In this document: positions 16,598-22,859 of the stretch, in pieces
Layout of the letters: every line of letters begins with the position of its first letter
How positions within the stretch are numbered: the first letter of the stretch is position 1
Translations under genes and position numbers: made by a program
Source of the DNA: a virus
Virus record (IMG/VR): IMGVR_UViG_3300025168_000209
Span: 1-40,043 of that record
Length of the DNA: 40,043 nt
Direction: 5' to 3' (one strand)
Notes under the pieces: generated by a model
Told to the model about the DNA's origin: nothing
Databases searched by the model: none
The model's input: only the letters and a program-made list of their open reading frames with translations

Positions 16598-16656
16598 GAT
16601 TATATTTAATATCTAATAGATATAAGGTATTATACAAATTATCCTTACCATATGGT
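16598..16656 (-). promoter_or_regulatory. Promoter of the 16597-15764 operon
   Basis: Reading on the minus strand: ACCATATGGT (16647-16656), AAGGATA, ATTTG, then the TATA-like box ACCTTATAT (16620-16628), 18 bases after the palindrome. The start codon is about 23 bases past the box, where an archaeal transcript would start. Confidence 0.7.
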
Positions 16657-16682
16657 TCAAGATTTCTTAAAGATTTCTTAAA

Positions 16683-16740
16683 TCTCTTTTAAGATAATTC
16701 GGGCGGTATGTGGGTGGGTAAAGTGTTCTCTTAAAAGAGG
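16683..16740 (+). ncRNA. Hairpin with GTGGGTGGGT loop
   Basis: TCTCTTTTAAGATAA (16683-16697) pairs with TTCTCTTAAAAGAGG (16726-16740) with one mismatch region. The loop holds TGTGGGTGGGTAAAG. Bracketed by palindromes at 16647 and 16808. Second member of the six-hairpin family. Confidence 0.55.
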
Positions 16741-16807
16741 TATTTCAGAAATAGCGTAGCGTCTTTGAGGAACAACGAAGTGTGTTGAATCTCAGGTTCG
16801 ATACCTT

Positions 16808-16960
16808 ACCATATGGTATCAAAGTAATTTGTATGATAGACCGCAGGTTAAAAAAGGTGGATTTTTAAGGAGAATCCGTAACTCCGATTTGTTTTGCCCT
16901 GCATTGTTTTCTCAACACAGCGAGTTCTTTTCTTTAACCCGTCAATTCCCCGAATGATTA
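16808..16960 (+). ncRNA. Candidate plus-strand non-coding transcript with promoter-like head
   Basis: ACCATATGGT (16808-16817), TAATTTGTA, then ACCGCAGGT at 16840-16848 and an A-run. It is closely similar to the site at 15425 (TAATTTGTA...AGACC-x-CAG-x-T-x-AAAAAA). The following ~100 bases have no ORF and run toward the 3' end of the convergent 17003-17635 gene, so an antisense or stand-alone RNA is possible. The region 16598-16964 otherwise holds the hairpin at 16683 and an operon promoter. Confidence 0.4.
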
Positions 16961-16964
16961 AAAA

Positions 16965-17006
16965 TCATTCTTCGTCATCTTCAAAGAAGTGAAAGAAATG
17001 CTTCAT
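16965..17006 (-). CDS. Micro-ORF coupled to the 210-aa gene (13 aa)
   Basis: Encodes MKHFFHFFEDDEE. Its ATG overlaps the stop of the upstream gene (ATGA), so re-initiation is likely. It ends in the same acidic EDDE signature as other micro-ORFs in the array. A hairpin (AATGAT/ATCATT) overlaps its stop and may act as the transcript end. Confidence 0.4.
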   Translation of the reverse strand: MKHFFHFFEDDEE

Positions 17007-17635
17007 TCGGAAGCCTCTTCAACAACTTCTTCTTCAACGGCAACTTCTTCTTTAGGCGTATAAGGCCGGAGAAGTTTAGAAGCCAAAGAGAACTTTTTAG
17101 CATTATCAGCATCGGCCCAAGTGCCGTTTCTGATGTCACCTTTAAGTCCAGCAATTCGAGAACCAATGCGAGCCTTCAAAAAGTTTTCAAGGTTTCCGTA
17201 TTCTTGACCGTCACCATTCTTAGCGGAAGAACGAGTCATTTCAAGATGTGTAGCCTCATTTGATTCAAGAACATTCCAAAAAGCAGTATATGCTTCATTC
17301 AAAATAACTTGTCCTTCGTTCAAAACCGCAACTTGATAAGCAGGTAGAGAGATTCCGCCACCTTGACGCTTAGGCCAATTAGCCATTTCTCTCCCTGAGT
17401 TCAAGATATTCGACTTAAAATCAGTTCTTCGACTTGCTCGCTTGTCACCTTTTTCGATGTTTTCGATAATATCGGCCCAGTCTTCCTTAAAGAAACCAGC
17501 ATCAAAATCCTCGCCTTTTGCTTCAGTCATTTGTTGAGTTGCGCTCAACACCACATCCATATCTTGAGAAACAAATGTTCGCACATCTGCAACCCAAGCA
17601 TTCCAATCATTGTCATCTATATTTTTTTTCGACAT
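17003..17635 (-). CDS. Unknown protein with own strong promoter (210 aa)
   Basis: A Trp- and Asn-containing soluble protein with an acidic Glu/Val C-terminal tail (VAVEEEVVEEASE). No family recognised. AAAGGGGG precedes the ATG. It is the only single-gene unit here of this size with a full palindrome-type promoter, so it may be highly expressed. A DNA-binding or early regulatory protein is possible, but nothing in the sequence proves it. Confidence 0.78.
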   Translation of the reverse strand: MSKKNIDDNDWNAWVADVRTFVSQDMDVVLSATQQMTEAKGEDFDAGFFKEDWADIIENIEKGDKRASRRTDFKSNILNSGREMANWPKRQGGGISLPAYQVAVLNEGQVILNEAYTAFWNVLESNEATHLEMTRSSAKNGDGQEYGNLENFLKARIGSRIAGLKGDIRNGTWADADNAKKFSLASKLLRPYTPKEEVAVEEEVVEEASE

Positions 17636-17717
17636 ATTTCAAAACCCCCTTTGGGTATGTTTGTTGTATGACGAATATAATATAAGGTTTCCAGCAAATC
17701 ATTCCTTACCATATGGT
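17636..17717 (-). promoter_or_regulatory. Promoter of the 210-aa gene
   Basis: Minus strand: ACCATATGGT (17708-17717), AAGGAATG, ATTTG, then ACCTTATAT (17680-17688), 19 bases after the palindrome. The leader is about 20 bases long and includes AAAGGGGG as Shine-Dalgarno. Confidence 0.75.
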
Positions 17718-17731
17718 AATAATAATGTAAT

Positions 17732-17769
17732 GAGTAACAGAACATTCGTAAGTCAAATGTTCTGTACTC
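17732..17769. ncRNA. Perfect 14-bp hairpin
   Basis: GAGTA and CAGAACATT, separated by one bulged A, pair with AATGTTCTGTACTC around a nine-base loop. Lies between palindromes 17708 and 17853, next to the GAGGGTGGGC-loop hairpin of that cassette. Strand of transcription is not determined. Confidence 0.5.
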
Positions 17770-17883
17770 GTGGAATATATATGCCTTGCTTATGTCTAAG
17801 GACTAAACTCCGTTTATTCTATTTTAGCCCACCCTCATGCACACCCAATAGAACCATATGGTAAGAAAAAATGAAGTATGGCG

Positions 17884-17907
17884 TTATTCGTCTTCTTCGT
17901 TAAACAA
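17884..17907 (-). CDS. Micro-ORF 2 (MFNEEDE)
   Basis: TTG-initiated 7-codon frame with AGGTG six bases upstream; a GTG at 17916 would give MKKLFNEEDE. Lies between palindromes at 17853 and 17944. Near-identical to micro-ORFs 1 and 3. Confidence 0.5.
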   Translation of the reverse strand: MFNEEDE

Positions 17908-17977
17908 TTTTTTCACCTGCCCCGGTAGATTACGCTTACGCCTACCATATGGTAAGTAAAATTTAGTAAGGTGAGGG

Positions 17978-18001
17978 TTACTCGTCATCTTCGTTGAACA
18001 A
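17978..18001 (-). CDS. Micro-ORF 3 (MFNEDDE)
   Basis: TTG-initiated 7-codon frame with GGGGGTG five bases upstream. Between palindromes at 17944 and 18038, which are 94 bp apart. The phenylalanine codon is TTC here and TTT in copies 1 and 2, and the stop and Glu codons also vary, so the peptide is better conserved than the DNA. Confidence 0.5.
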   Translation of the reverse strand: MFNEDDE

Positions 18002-18426
18002 TTTTACACCCCCTACCGAGGTAGTGTGCTATCGCCTACCATATGGTAGTAAAATAATAATGAGAGAAAGGAGTGAGCAGTATTCAATGAGCAATACTGC
18101 TTCGACTGGAAAGAATATATATCTCTACCCGTAAGACCGCTTAAGGTTTCCGCATCCGCCAAAAATCTTTACCCACCCTCGAACCACCCTTATTTTTGAA
18201 CCATATGGTAAGGAAACATAATACTTTCTATGTTGAGCGAAAGGAATATATTGGATTGAATATATTTTTTGAGCAGTAGGGCTGAAAGTCCAATAGAAGG
18301 TATTAGTTCCGCAACCTGACGGAAGAAAAAGGACATAAAAAAGAAAATTTTGTTAACAATTCATATGACCCACCCTCGAACCACCCTTTCTTGTTAACAA
18401 ACCTTTCTGATTTATTTTGCTACGCA

Positions 18427-18464
18427 ACCATATGGTAAGCGTTAATTTGTTTAGCACCTTATAC
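18427..18464 (+). promoter_or_regulatory. Promoter of the 117-aa gene
   Basis: ACCATATGGT (18427-18436), AAGCGTTA, ATTTG, then ACCTTATAC (18456-18464), 19 bases after the palindrome. It is the plus-strand member of the promoter class, and the gene's ATG is about 48 bases past the box. Confidence 0.72.
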
Positions 18465-18511
18465 CTCTCAATGATTAAAATAACTATGCCCAAAGGGTAG
18501 GAGATATACAC

Positions 18512-18865
18512 ATGCAACATGATAAAATAAAGATGACTGCGAAGGCCGTAAAATGGCTTGAAACTGCAACGGATGAAGAGGATATTGAGGATGTCCGAAA
18601 ATTACTTGGTCGAATAGTGCCATTGGATGAAAGTCCTCGACTTCAACGCCGACTTGAGACTTTGAACACCTATATCAAGGGAACATCAATGAGAGTTACC
18701 TTGAATGAGGCTCAAATGGCTACAAAGGTAAAAATTGTTGATTCATTAAATGAAATCTTCACTCTTTACCCCGAATTGAGCATCCCTCGCACACGCAACC
18801 TTGAAACACTTGGCGAAAAGGTCGAAGAGGCTATCAAGGCTCAAATCAAGGCGGAATCAAAGTGA
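18512..18865 (+). CDS. Small helical protein (117 aa)
   Basis: An all-helical, charged protein (DIEDVRKLLGRIVPLDESPRL) with no recognised family. AGGAGAT precedes the ATG. It has its own palindrome-type promoter and is followed by a GTGA-coupled micro-ORF and terminator-like hairpins, so it looks like an independent unit lying apart from both arms. A regulator of the palindrome sites is one possibility, without direct evidence. Confidence 0.75.
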   Translation: MQHDKIKMTAKAVKWLETATDEEDIEDVRKLLGRIVPLDESPRLQRRLETLNTYIKGTSMRVTLNEAQMATKVKIVDSLNEIFTLYPELSIPRTRNLETLGEKVEEAIKAQIKAESK

Positions 18866-18888
18866 TTTTTTCCGAAGATGACGAATAA
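18862..18888 (+). CDS. Micro-ORF coupled to the 117-aa gene (MIFSEDDE)
   Basis: GTG overlaps the upstream stop (GTGA), giving eight codons that end in SEDDE-stop. The parallel with the ATGA-coupled FEDDEE micro-ORF after the 17003-17635 gene suggests this is not chance, though the evidence is thin. Confidence 0.35.
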   Translation: MIFSEDDE

Positions 18889-18915
18889 GGCTCAAAATTG
18901 AGTCCTATGCCCCCC

Positions 18916-18984
18916 ACTTTCTCTAAATGAGAAGGTGTGCCGCTTCTCACCCTTCTTAGGAGGGGTGGGAAGCCCCCTTTTTTC
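18916..18984 (+). terminator. Two hairpins and a T-run after the 117-aa gene
   Basis: CACTTTCTC/GAGAAGGTG pairs around TAAAT, then CTTCTCACCC (18944-18953) pairs with GGGTGGGAAG (18964-18973), followed by GCCCCC and six T. This is a plausible transcript end for the 18512 unit. Confidence 0.6.
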
Positions 18985-19389
18985 AAGGTTGCTACTAAAC
19001 AAATTAACGATACCGCAACCATATGGAATGGGAGGTTTGAGGGCGGGTCAGATTCCGCAGATAATAAAACTCTGGGATAGGGAATTATTCTATACTCTTT
19101 ATTGCACCGTAGATAAAACCATATGGTAAGTAAAAAGATAATAATTACTAAATAATACAATTAGGTGTTGCTGGCTACACCGAGTGTAATTTTTACACCT
19201 ACTGCTTCAAAACACACCGGATTTCACATCGGCTTTATAAGCGATTCAGCCATCCTCAATACTGCAATTGAATCATATGCAAGCACTTTACCAATGTTTC
19301 TTAACAATCACAAGAAACTCCAACCCTAAAAAACACTTTGAATTAAATGTAATAATATGATTTATTTACTTCATACTTTCTATTTCATT

Positions 19390-19700
19390 TCGCATGACAT
19401 TCTCATGTGAGACAACCATGAGACAACACTATGTATGAGATAATGGGATTTAGACATACAATGTTAAGTGTATTCTCATATTCTCAGTATTATCATACTA
19501 TTCTTATTCAATTATCTTTACTTCTACAAATATATATATCAAAGTGTATTACTTATATCTATATGTGTAAGGCAACCCGCATGAGAAAGTGAGAATATGA
19601 GAATGTGCTTGGAAATGTATGAGATATGGCGATTATCTCCCACACTTTGTCATTCTCATATGTCTCATGGTGAGAATGTCGGTCAATATGACCTATATCT
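19390..19700. other. Candidate replication origin with TCTCA/TGAGA motifs
   Basis: At least ten copies of TCTCA or TGAGA, many within ATTCTCATA, CATGAGA or TATGAGA, lie on both strands in about 300 bases, with an AT-rich core (ACAAATATATATATC) in the middle and a GGTCA-ATA-TGACC dyad at the end. The density, the strand switch and the AT-rich core fit an origin or a divergent regulatory region. No protein or experiment supports this directly. Confidence 0.4.
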
Positions 19701-19798
19701 ATCACAATCTAACTTTCAACTATGGAAATTAACTTTTCTCTAACAAACCACAACCCCCGGAAAAACGAAAATGAAAAAAAAATAAAAAGGTGAGCAAA

Positions 19799-20290
19799 AT
19801 GAACATATTTTATCTAGGAAACCCGCAGACTTCTGCACGAGAATTATGCGACAAACACATCGTAAAAATGATTACAGAAACAGCACAAATGTTGTGCTCA
19901 GTTCATTGGTGCAAAGCAAACACGGCGCAGAAAGCAAGAGATGTGGCTAACTTGGGTCTTTTCAAACCAGCACATATCAATCACCCTTCAACAATATGGA
20001 CAAGAGAAACAAATGAGCAGTATCTTTGGCACTACGAATTGTATTGCGAGATGGTAAAAGAATACAATAGACGATATGAACCAAAGAAACCTCATGGTTC
20101 AGCACGATTTATAGGAGTTATTGATAAACCACCTGAAGATTTAGGTTCAGGTTGGAGAGAACCCCCACAGTGTATGCCCGATGAATACAAGTGCGATGAT
20201 ACAATACAGGCGTATCGTAATTACTACTGCGGAGAAAAACTAAGATTTGCTAAATACAGAAAAGGAGGAAAACCAGAATGGCTAAAATAA
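19799..20290 (+). CDS. Conserved phage protein with CDKHIVKM motif (163 aa)
   Basis: Contains MNIFYLGNPQTSA near the start, then CDKHIVKMITETAQML, HINHPSTIWTRET and a C-terminal AYRNYYCGEKLRFAKY. I recall this 'CDKHxVKM ... HPSxxW ... YRxYY' family from many marine phages, where it has no established function. ATG 19799 is preceded by AAAGGTGAG; an upstream GTG overlaps that Shine-Dalgarno. First gene of the right arm. Confidence 0.88.
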   Translation: MNIFYLGNPQTSARELCDKHIVKMITETAQMLCSVHWCKANTAQKARDVANLGLFKPAHINHPSTIWTRETNEQYLWHYELYCEMVKEYNRRYEPKKPHGSARFIGVIDKPPEDLGSGWREPPQCMPDEYKCDDTIQAYRNYYCGEKLRFAKYRKGGKPEWLK

Positions 20291-20430
20291 AAAATATAAA
20301 ATGTAAGAAAAACTGCGAAGACGGATGGCGGGTAGCGTTCATAAATTATGAAAGAGCACCGAATGTTTGGTCTTTCGTTTGTCGTGGTTGTAGTGAAAGT
20401 TTTAAGGTAACATTAGGTGAACGAAAATGA
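20278..20430 (+). CDS. Small zinc-ribbon protein (50 aa)
   Basis: Encodes MAKIKNIKCKKNCEDGWRVA, then VCRGCSESFKV, that is C-x3-C and C-x2-C pairs with a hydrophobic strand between. It starts inside the end of the previous gene and overlaps the next by ATGA. Probably a small zinc ribbon. Confidence 0.72.
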   Translation: MAKIKNIKCKKNCEDGWRVAFINYERAPNVWSFVCRGCSESFKVTLGERK

Positions 20431-20741
20431 TAATAAAAAATTATGAAATAACAAGCGGGGTAGCCCCCACCCAAATAGAAGGAAAATTAATTGATGGTAG
20501 GGAATTTTATATTCGCTACAGAAACTGTATCTTTTATACAGAAATAGAAGGTGAAGAGACATGTCGAATAGAACTATGGGATAGAATGGGAGACTACCAT
20601 AGAGAAGTATTCATGGAAACCCGTGAGGCTTTTCAATTAGCAGGAATGAAGACGGCTATCAAATGCCGAAGACCTATGGTTCATAGGCCAGAATTTGAAA
20701 CAAAAATACATTGTAAAACATGCGAAGGTGAAGAAGAATGA
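20427..20741 (+). CDS. Unknown small protein (104 aa)
   Basis: Strand-rich (GREFYIRYRNCIFYTEIEG), with a C-terminal CKTC and acidic tail that may bind a metal. ATGA overlaps on both ends. No family recognised. Confidence 0.78.
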   Translation: MIIKNYEITSGVAPTQIEGKLIDGREFYIRYRNCIFYTEIEGEETCRIELWDRMGDYHREVFMETREAFQLAGMKTAIKCRRPMVHRPEFETKIHCKTCEGEEE

Positions 20742-20863
20742 AGAGAAAAATGAGATGTGAATGCGGCGTAGATACTTGGTATGAAGATAGTAGTAATGTC
20801 TACTATGTAGACGCATGGCGAGCATTACAGTCAAGATGTAAGTGTGGTGGCGAGAATGAATGA
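20738..20863 (+). CDS. Small Cys-pair protein (41 aa)
   Basis: Encodes MKRKMRCECGVDTWYEDSS and later SRCKCGGENE, so two C-x-C-G knuckles, a likely one-zinc mini-domain. ATGA-coupled to the upstream gene. Confidence 0.7.
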   Translation: MKRKMRCECGVDTWYEDSSNVYYVDAWRALQSRCKCGGENE

Positions 20864-21086
20864 TTATTTGAAAGACTTTTTGGAAAATAAAATATCAATG
20901 CAAGACGCTATGAAGATTGCCCTAATGCTTGATGTTGATATGGATGAAGCATATGATATTGCTGTAAAGGCTTTGATTAAGGCGGCACTTGATACATCAG
21001 ACGATTTGACAGTGGAAGAGATTGAAAGAACACATGAAATGTGCGAGAAAGTAGACATTACTTGGTGGGGAAACAATGAGAGATAG
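20856..21086 (+). CDS. Small acidic helical protein (76 aa)
   Basis: ATG 20856 overlaps the end of the Cys-pair gene. It is all helical and acidic (MQDAMKIALMLDVDMDEAYD). No family recognised. A more upstream GTG at 20844 is less likely. Confidence 0.75.
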   Translation: MNDYLKDFLENKISMQDAMKIALMLDVDMDEAYDIAVKALIKAALDTSDDLTVEEIERTHEMCEKVDITWWGNNER

Positions 21087-21501
21087 AAAGACAGTAACCA
21101 TAAACGGTGATACAATTACAGAAAGGATGATGTGGGATTGGCTTGTCACAGCATTTGAAGGTGGTAGTAATTATTGGATTGGAAAGGTAAAGGTCAGTGA
21201 GAAAACTATGTCACTACATTCTTTATTTGCTACTGAGTTTGATAATACAATAGGTAATTGGAGATGGTTTCATCAAGTGCCATTTGTCTTAAACACTGAA
21301 AATTTCAAAGGGCATGAACTTGAGATAGATACACCTTCTGGGGTCAAATTCCTTGCAGTGCAAAATCTTTTCAATGCGATTGAAATAATGGATATAAATT
21401 GTCATGGAGATTACCAAGATTTAGTTACAGAAAATTACGATGCTTCAACAGCAGATATTTTCCTACAATATGCTCTATTTGGTGAGGTGATTTTCGGATG
21501 A
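21076..21501 (+). CDS. Unknown protein (141 aa)
   Basis: Contains WDWLVTAFEGGSNYWIGKV near the start, then a strand-rich centre and a C-terminal TADIFLQYALFGEVIFG. The 'FEGGSNYW' segment recalls uncharacterised phage proteins, but I cannot name a function. Overlaps the previous gene's end. Confidence 0.78.
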   Translation: MRDRKTVTINGDTITERMMWDWLVTAFEGGSNYWIGKVKVSEKTMSLHSLFATEFDNTIGNWRWFHQVPFVLNTENFKGHELEIDTPSGVKFLAVQNLFNAIEIMDINCHGDYQDLVTENYDASTADIFLQYALFGEVIFG

Positions 21502-21626
21502 TTTTTACAATAATTGGTGTGACAATTTACACAATTTTTGTAATGGTTTTATCAGAATTATTTCACAGAAACCTAAATTCTGAGAAACTTCCCTACGGTG
21601 CAACGGAGGAGATGGAAGATGAGTAA
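21498..21626 (+). CDS. Small membrane protein (42 aa)
   Basis: Begins with one hydrophobic helix (MIFTIIGVTIYTIFVMVLSE), then a short polar acidic tail. ATGA-coupled to the upstream gene. A single-pass membrane peptide of unknown role. Confidence 0.65.
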   Translation: MIFTIIGVTIYTIFVMVLSELFHRNLNSEKLPYGATEEMEDE

Positions 21627-21852
21627 TGTGCCTCAATGTCACATATGTGATAGTTTAGCAGAGGTAATTCTTACTGAAGGTAGACTTAATATACTCGAAG
21701 TTCACTCATTGAAAGGTAAGACTTTGTATGATTGGACTGGAGGTGGTAGTCTTGCTACACACTTCTGTAAGCCTTGTTTTTCAGGCTTGGCAAAACAAAT
21801 ATACCGTGAAGGCTACTATGCCGACCACACACTAAGGAGAGATGAAGAATGA
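21619..21852 (+). CDS. Small zinc-binding protein (77 aa)
   Basis: ATG 21619 follows GGAGGAGAT. CHIC (residues 7-10) and HFCKPC (about 48-53) give a Cys4 or Cys3His site around a strand-rich middle. No family recognised. Confidence 0.75.
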   Translation: MSNVPQCHICDSLAEVILTEGRLNILEVHSLKGKTLYDWTGGGSLATHFCKPCFSGLAKQIYREGYYADHTLRRDEE

Positions 21853-21977
21853 ATGGAATACATACAAACTGCGTAATATGCGGAGGGTCACTTTTGCACC
21901 CCGACGAAATCAAACTGGGCTACCATGAAGAATGTGCTAAGTTACAGAACAAAAAAGTTCACTCAATGAGGGGATGA
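21849..21977 (+). CDS. Small zinc-finger protein (42 aa)
   Basis: MNGIHTNCVICGGSLLHPDE followed by GYHEEC gives a CxxC...HxxC pattern, like a small treble-clef finger. ATGA-coupled to the upstream gene. Confidence 0.7.
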   Translation: MNGIHTNCVICGGSLLHPDEIKLGYHEECAKLQNKKVHSMRG

Positions 21978-21978
21978 A

Positions 21979-22230
21979 ATGGCTCAAGTAAGAATTCGTA
22001 AGTGGGCAAGAAAATATTTAGTAGAAAATGGCCCGGCTACTACACAGGAAATACTCGAACATATCGAGAAAAAAACCTCAGCAAATGGTGGGGTAAAATC
22101 AGCAAGAAGTTTAGGAATGGTTTTGAAGGCTGACCCTAAAATTAGAAAGGTTGATAAGGTTACACTCACAGGAGAAACTGGAGTCAAATACGCAGTTAAC
22201 CTATGGGAAATAAAGGAGGAAGAAATATGA
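21979..22230 (+). CDS. Winged-helix-like protein (83 aa)
   Basis: Pattern: basic helix VRIRKWARKYLVENG, PATTQEILEHIEKK, KSARSLGMVLKADPKI, then strands KVDKVTL and YAVNLWEI. This is a typical small winged helix, so a DNA-binding regulator is likely. The target is unknown. Confidence 0.75.
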   Translation: MAQVRIRKWARKYLVENGPATTQEILEHIEKKTSANGGVKSARSLGMVLKADPKIRKVDKVTLTGETGVKYAVNLWEIKEEEI

Positions 22231-22526
22231 ATGAAAAAGGATATATGGAACAATTGGATGGAATGATGAAAATGGGTCTTATAGACCAAGCAGATATTGA
22301 GAAAATGTTGAAGAAAGCAACGGGTGGTCTTTGGCTCGATGCAGAACAACAGGCTCAATTGGAAACAGCGATGGAAACATACATGGGGATGATTGATTCT
22401 CTCCATGCTATCGGCATCATTTCAGACGCAAGAATAGCAAGCACAAAGAAGAAAACTCGCAAAGTCGTTAGCGAGAGAATTAGTAACGGCAATAAGGTAA
22501 CAGAAAATGGAACATTGGAGGAATAA
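22227..22526 (+). CDS. Small helical protein (99 aa)
   Basis: ATG 22227 follows AAAGGAGGA. Helical, Met/Gln-rich, with a basic C-terminal part (STKKKTRKVVSERISN). No family recognised. It is directly upstream of the ubiquitin-like gene and may belong with it. Confidence 0.75.
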   Translation: MNEKGYMEQLDGMMKMGLIDQADIEKMLKKATGGLWLDAEQQAQLETAMETYMGMIDSLHAIGIISDARIASTKKKTRKVVSERISNGNKVTENGTLEE

Positions 22527-22528
22527 AT

Positions 22529-22735
22529 ATGGTAAAAGTAACAATTTTAAATCAAACAGGACACACAGAATTAGAACTATCGAGCGAAGAAGCAATTCAG
22601 CAGATTTTAGACCACCCGACACACTGGGCTTATATTAACGGCGAATTGGTTTCACACGATGAAATTGCGAACATTAATGCAGAAGACATTACAGATGTAG
22701 TGCTAACTCAAGCAATTGTTGGAGGTTGCTATTGA
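22529..22735 (+). CDS. ThiS/ubiquitin-like beta-grasp protein with GG-CY end
   Basis: 68 aa. Pattern: strand VKVTIL (2-7), second strand TELELS, helix SEEAIQQILDH, strand WAYINGELV (33-41), then DITDVVLTQAIVGGCY (53-68). The end closely follows the ThiS/MoaD scheme, in which a strand runs into a C-terminal Gly-Gly that an E1-like enzyme adenylates. Here two residues (Cys-Tyr) follow the Gly-Gly, so the GG would need exposing by a peptidase, as in ubiquitin-like precursors. An E1-like gene and a JAMM peptidase gene lie about 6 kb downstream on the same strand. The fold call is from pattern, not search. Confidence 0.68.
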   Translation: MVKVTILNQTGHTELELSSEEAIQQILDHPTHWAYINGELVSHDEIANINAEDITDVVLTQAIVGGCY

Positions 22736-22743
22736 ATAGGTAA

Positions 22744-22810
22744 TCTTCTGTTACCAACCTAAATTGCAGGTATAGCAATTACCCAACTTGCGGGTATAGT
22801 AAGTGCAGTT
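22744..22810 (+). ncRNA. Tandem small hairpins after the ubiquitin-like gene
   Basis: AATTGC-AGGTATA-GCAATT and ACTTGCGGGTATAGTAAGT form two neighbouring hairpins with the same loop core GGTATA. They lie between the ubiquitin-like gene and the terminator. They could be an RNA-protein binding or processing element. Confidence 0.45.
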
Positions 22811-22840
22811 TCGGGTCTGCTTAAAACCCGATTTTTTTTT
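22811..22840 (+). terminator. Hairpin plus T-run terminator
   Basis: TCGGGT (22811-22816) pairs with ACCCGA (22826-22831), directly followed by nine T. It closes the first small-gene operon of the right arm (19799-22735). Confidence 0.75.
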
Positions 22841-22859
22841 ATAACTATGAGAGGATTTT

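Larger units (their letters stand above)
17636..18511. other. Gene-poor stretch with palindrome-bracketed cassettes
   Basis: Apart from two 7-codon micro-ORFs no gene is seen. Between successive palindromes at 17708, 17853, 17944, 18038, 18200 and 18427 lie, in order, a hairpin cassette, two micro-ORF cassettes of about 100 bp, and two hairpin cassettes. Extra perfect hairpins are GAGTA-x-CAGAACATT/AATGTTCTGTACTC (17732-17769) and GCAGTATT/AATACTGC (18077-18100). Confidence 0.65.
17823..19056. repeat. Four further hairpins with GAGGGTGGGT-type loops
   Basis: On the minus strand, CCCACCCTC occurs at 17828-17836 (stem CTATT/AATAG), 18172-18180 (stem AAAAAT/ATTTTT) and 18369-18377 (stem TTTGTTAACAA/TTGTTAACAAA, 18349-18359 and 18391-18401). 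On the plus strand GAGGGCGGGT lies near 19035-19045 inside GGAAT/ATTCC (19025-19056). With 15280 and 16683 this makes six hairpins whose stems differ but whose loops share GAGGGTGGGT. Each lies between two ACCATATGGT copies. Confidence 0.65.
15165..19127. repeat. Family of 13 ACCATATGGT palindromes
   Basis: Copies start at 15165, 15256, 15425, 16647, 16808, 17708, 17853, 17944, 18038, 18200, 18427, 19018 (last base changed to A) and 19118. I noticed none elsewhere in the window. A given 10-mer is expected far less than once in 4 kb. Many are followed by AAG on one side. Several stand 18-22 bp upstream of a conserved ACC-TTATAT-like box, and successive copies bracket hairpin or micro-ORF cassettes, some about 100 bp long. 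The perfect dyad suggests a dimeric protein-binding site (operator). Confidence 0.92.
18889..19798. other. Non-coding region between the two arms
   Basis: Contains the terminator-like hairpins, two palindromes (19018 imperfect, 19118), a GAGGGCGGGT hairpin, and then about 650 bases without any palindrome or convincing ORF, rich in AT and in TCTCA/TGAGA motifs. Left of it all large operons run on the minus strand; right of it all genes run on the plus strand. Confidence 0.7.

Noticed and set aside
15165-19127. CRISPR array or insertion sequence in the palindrome region
   Set aside because: The repeats are 10-bp palindromes with irregular spacing and no unique equal-length spacers, and no transposase or terminal inverted repeats are present.
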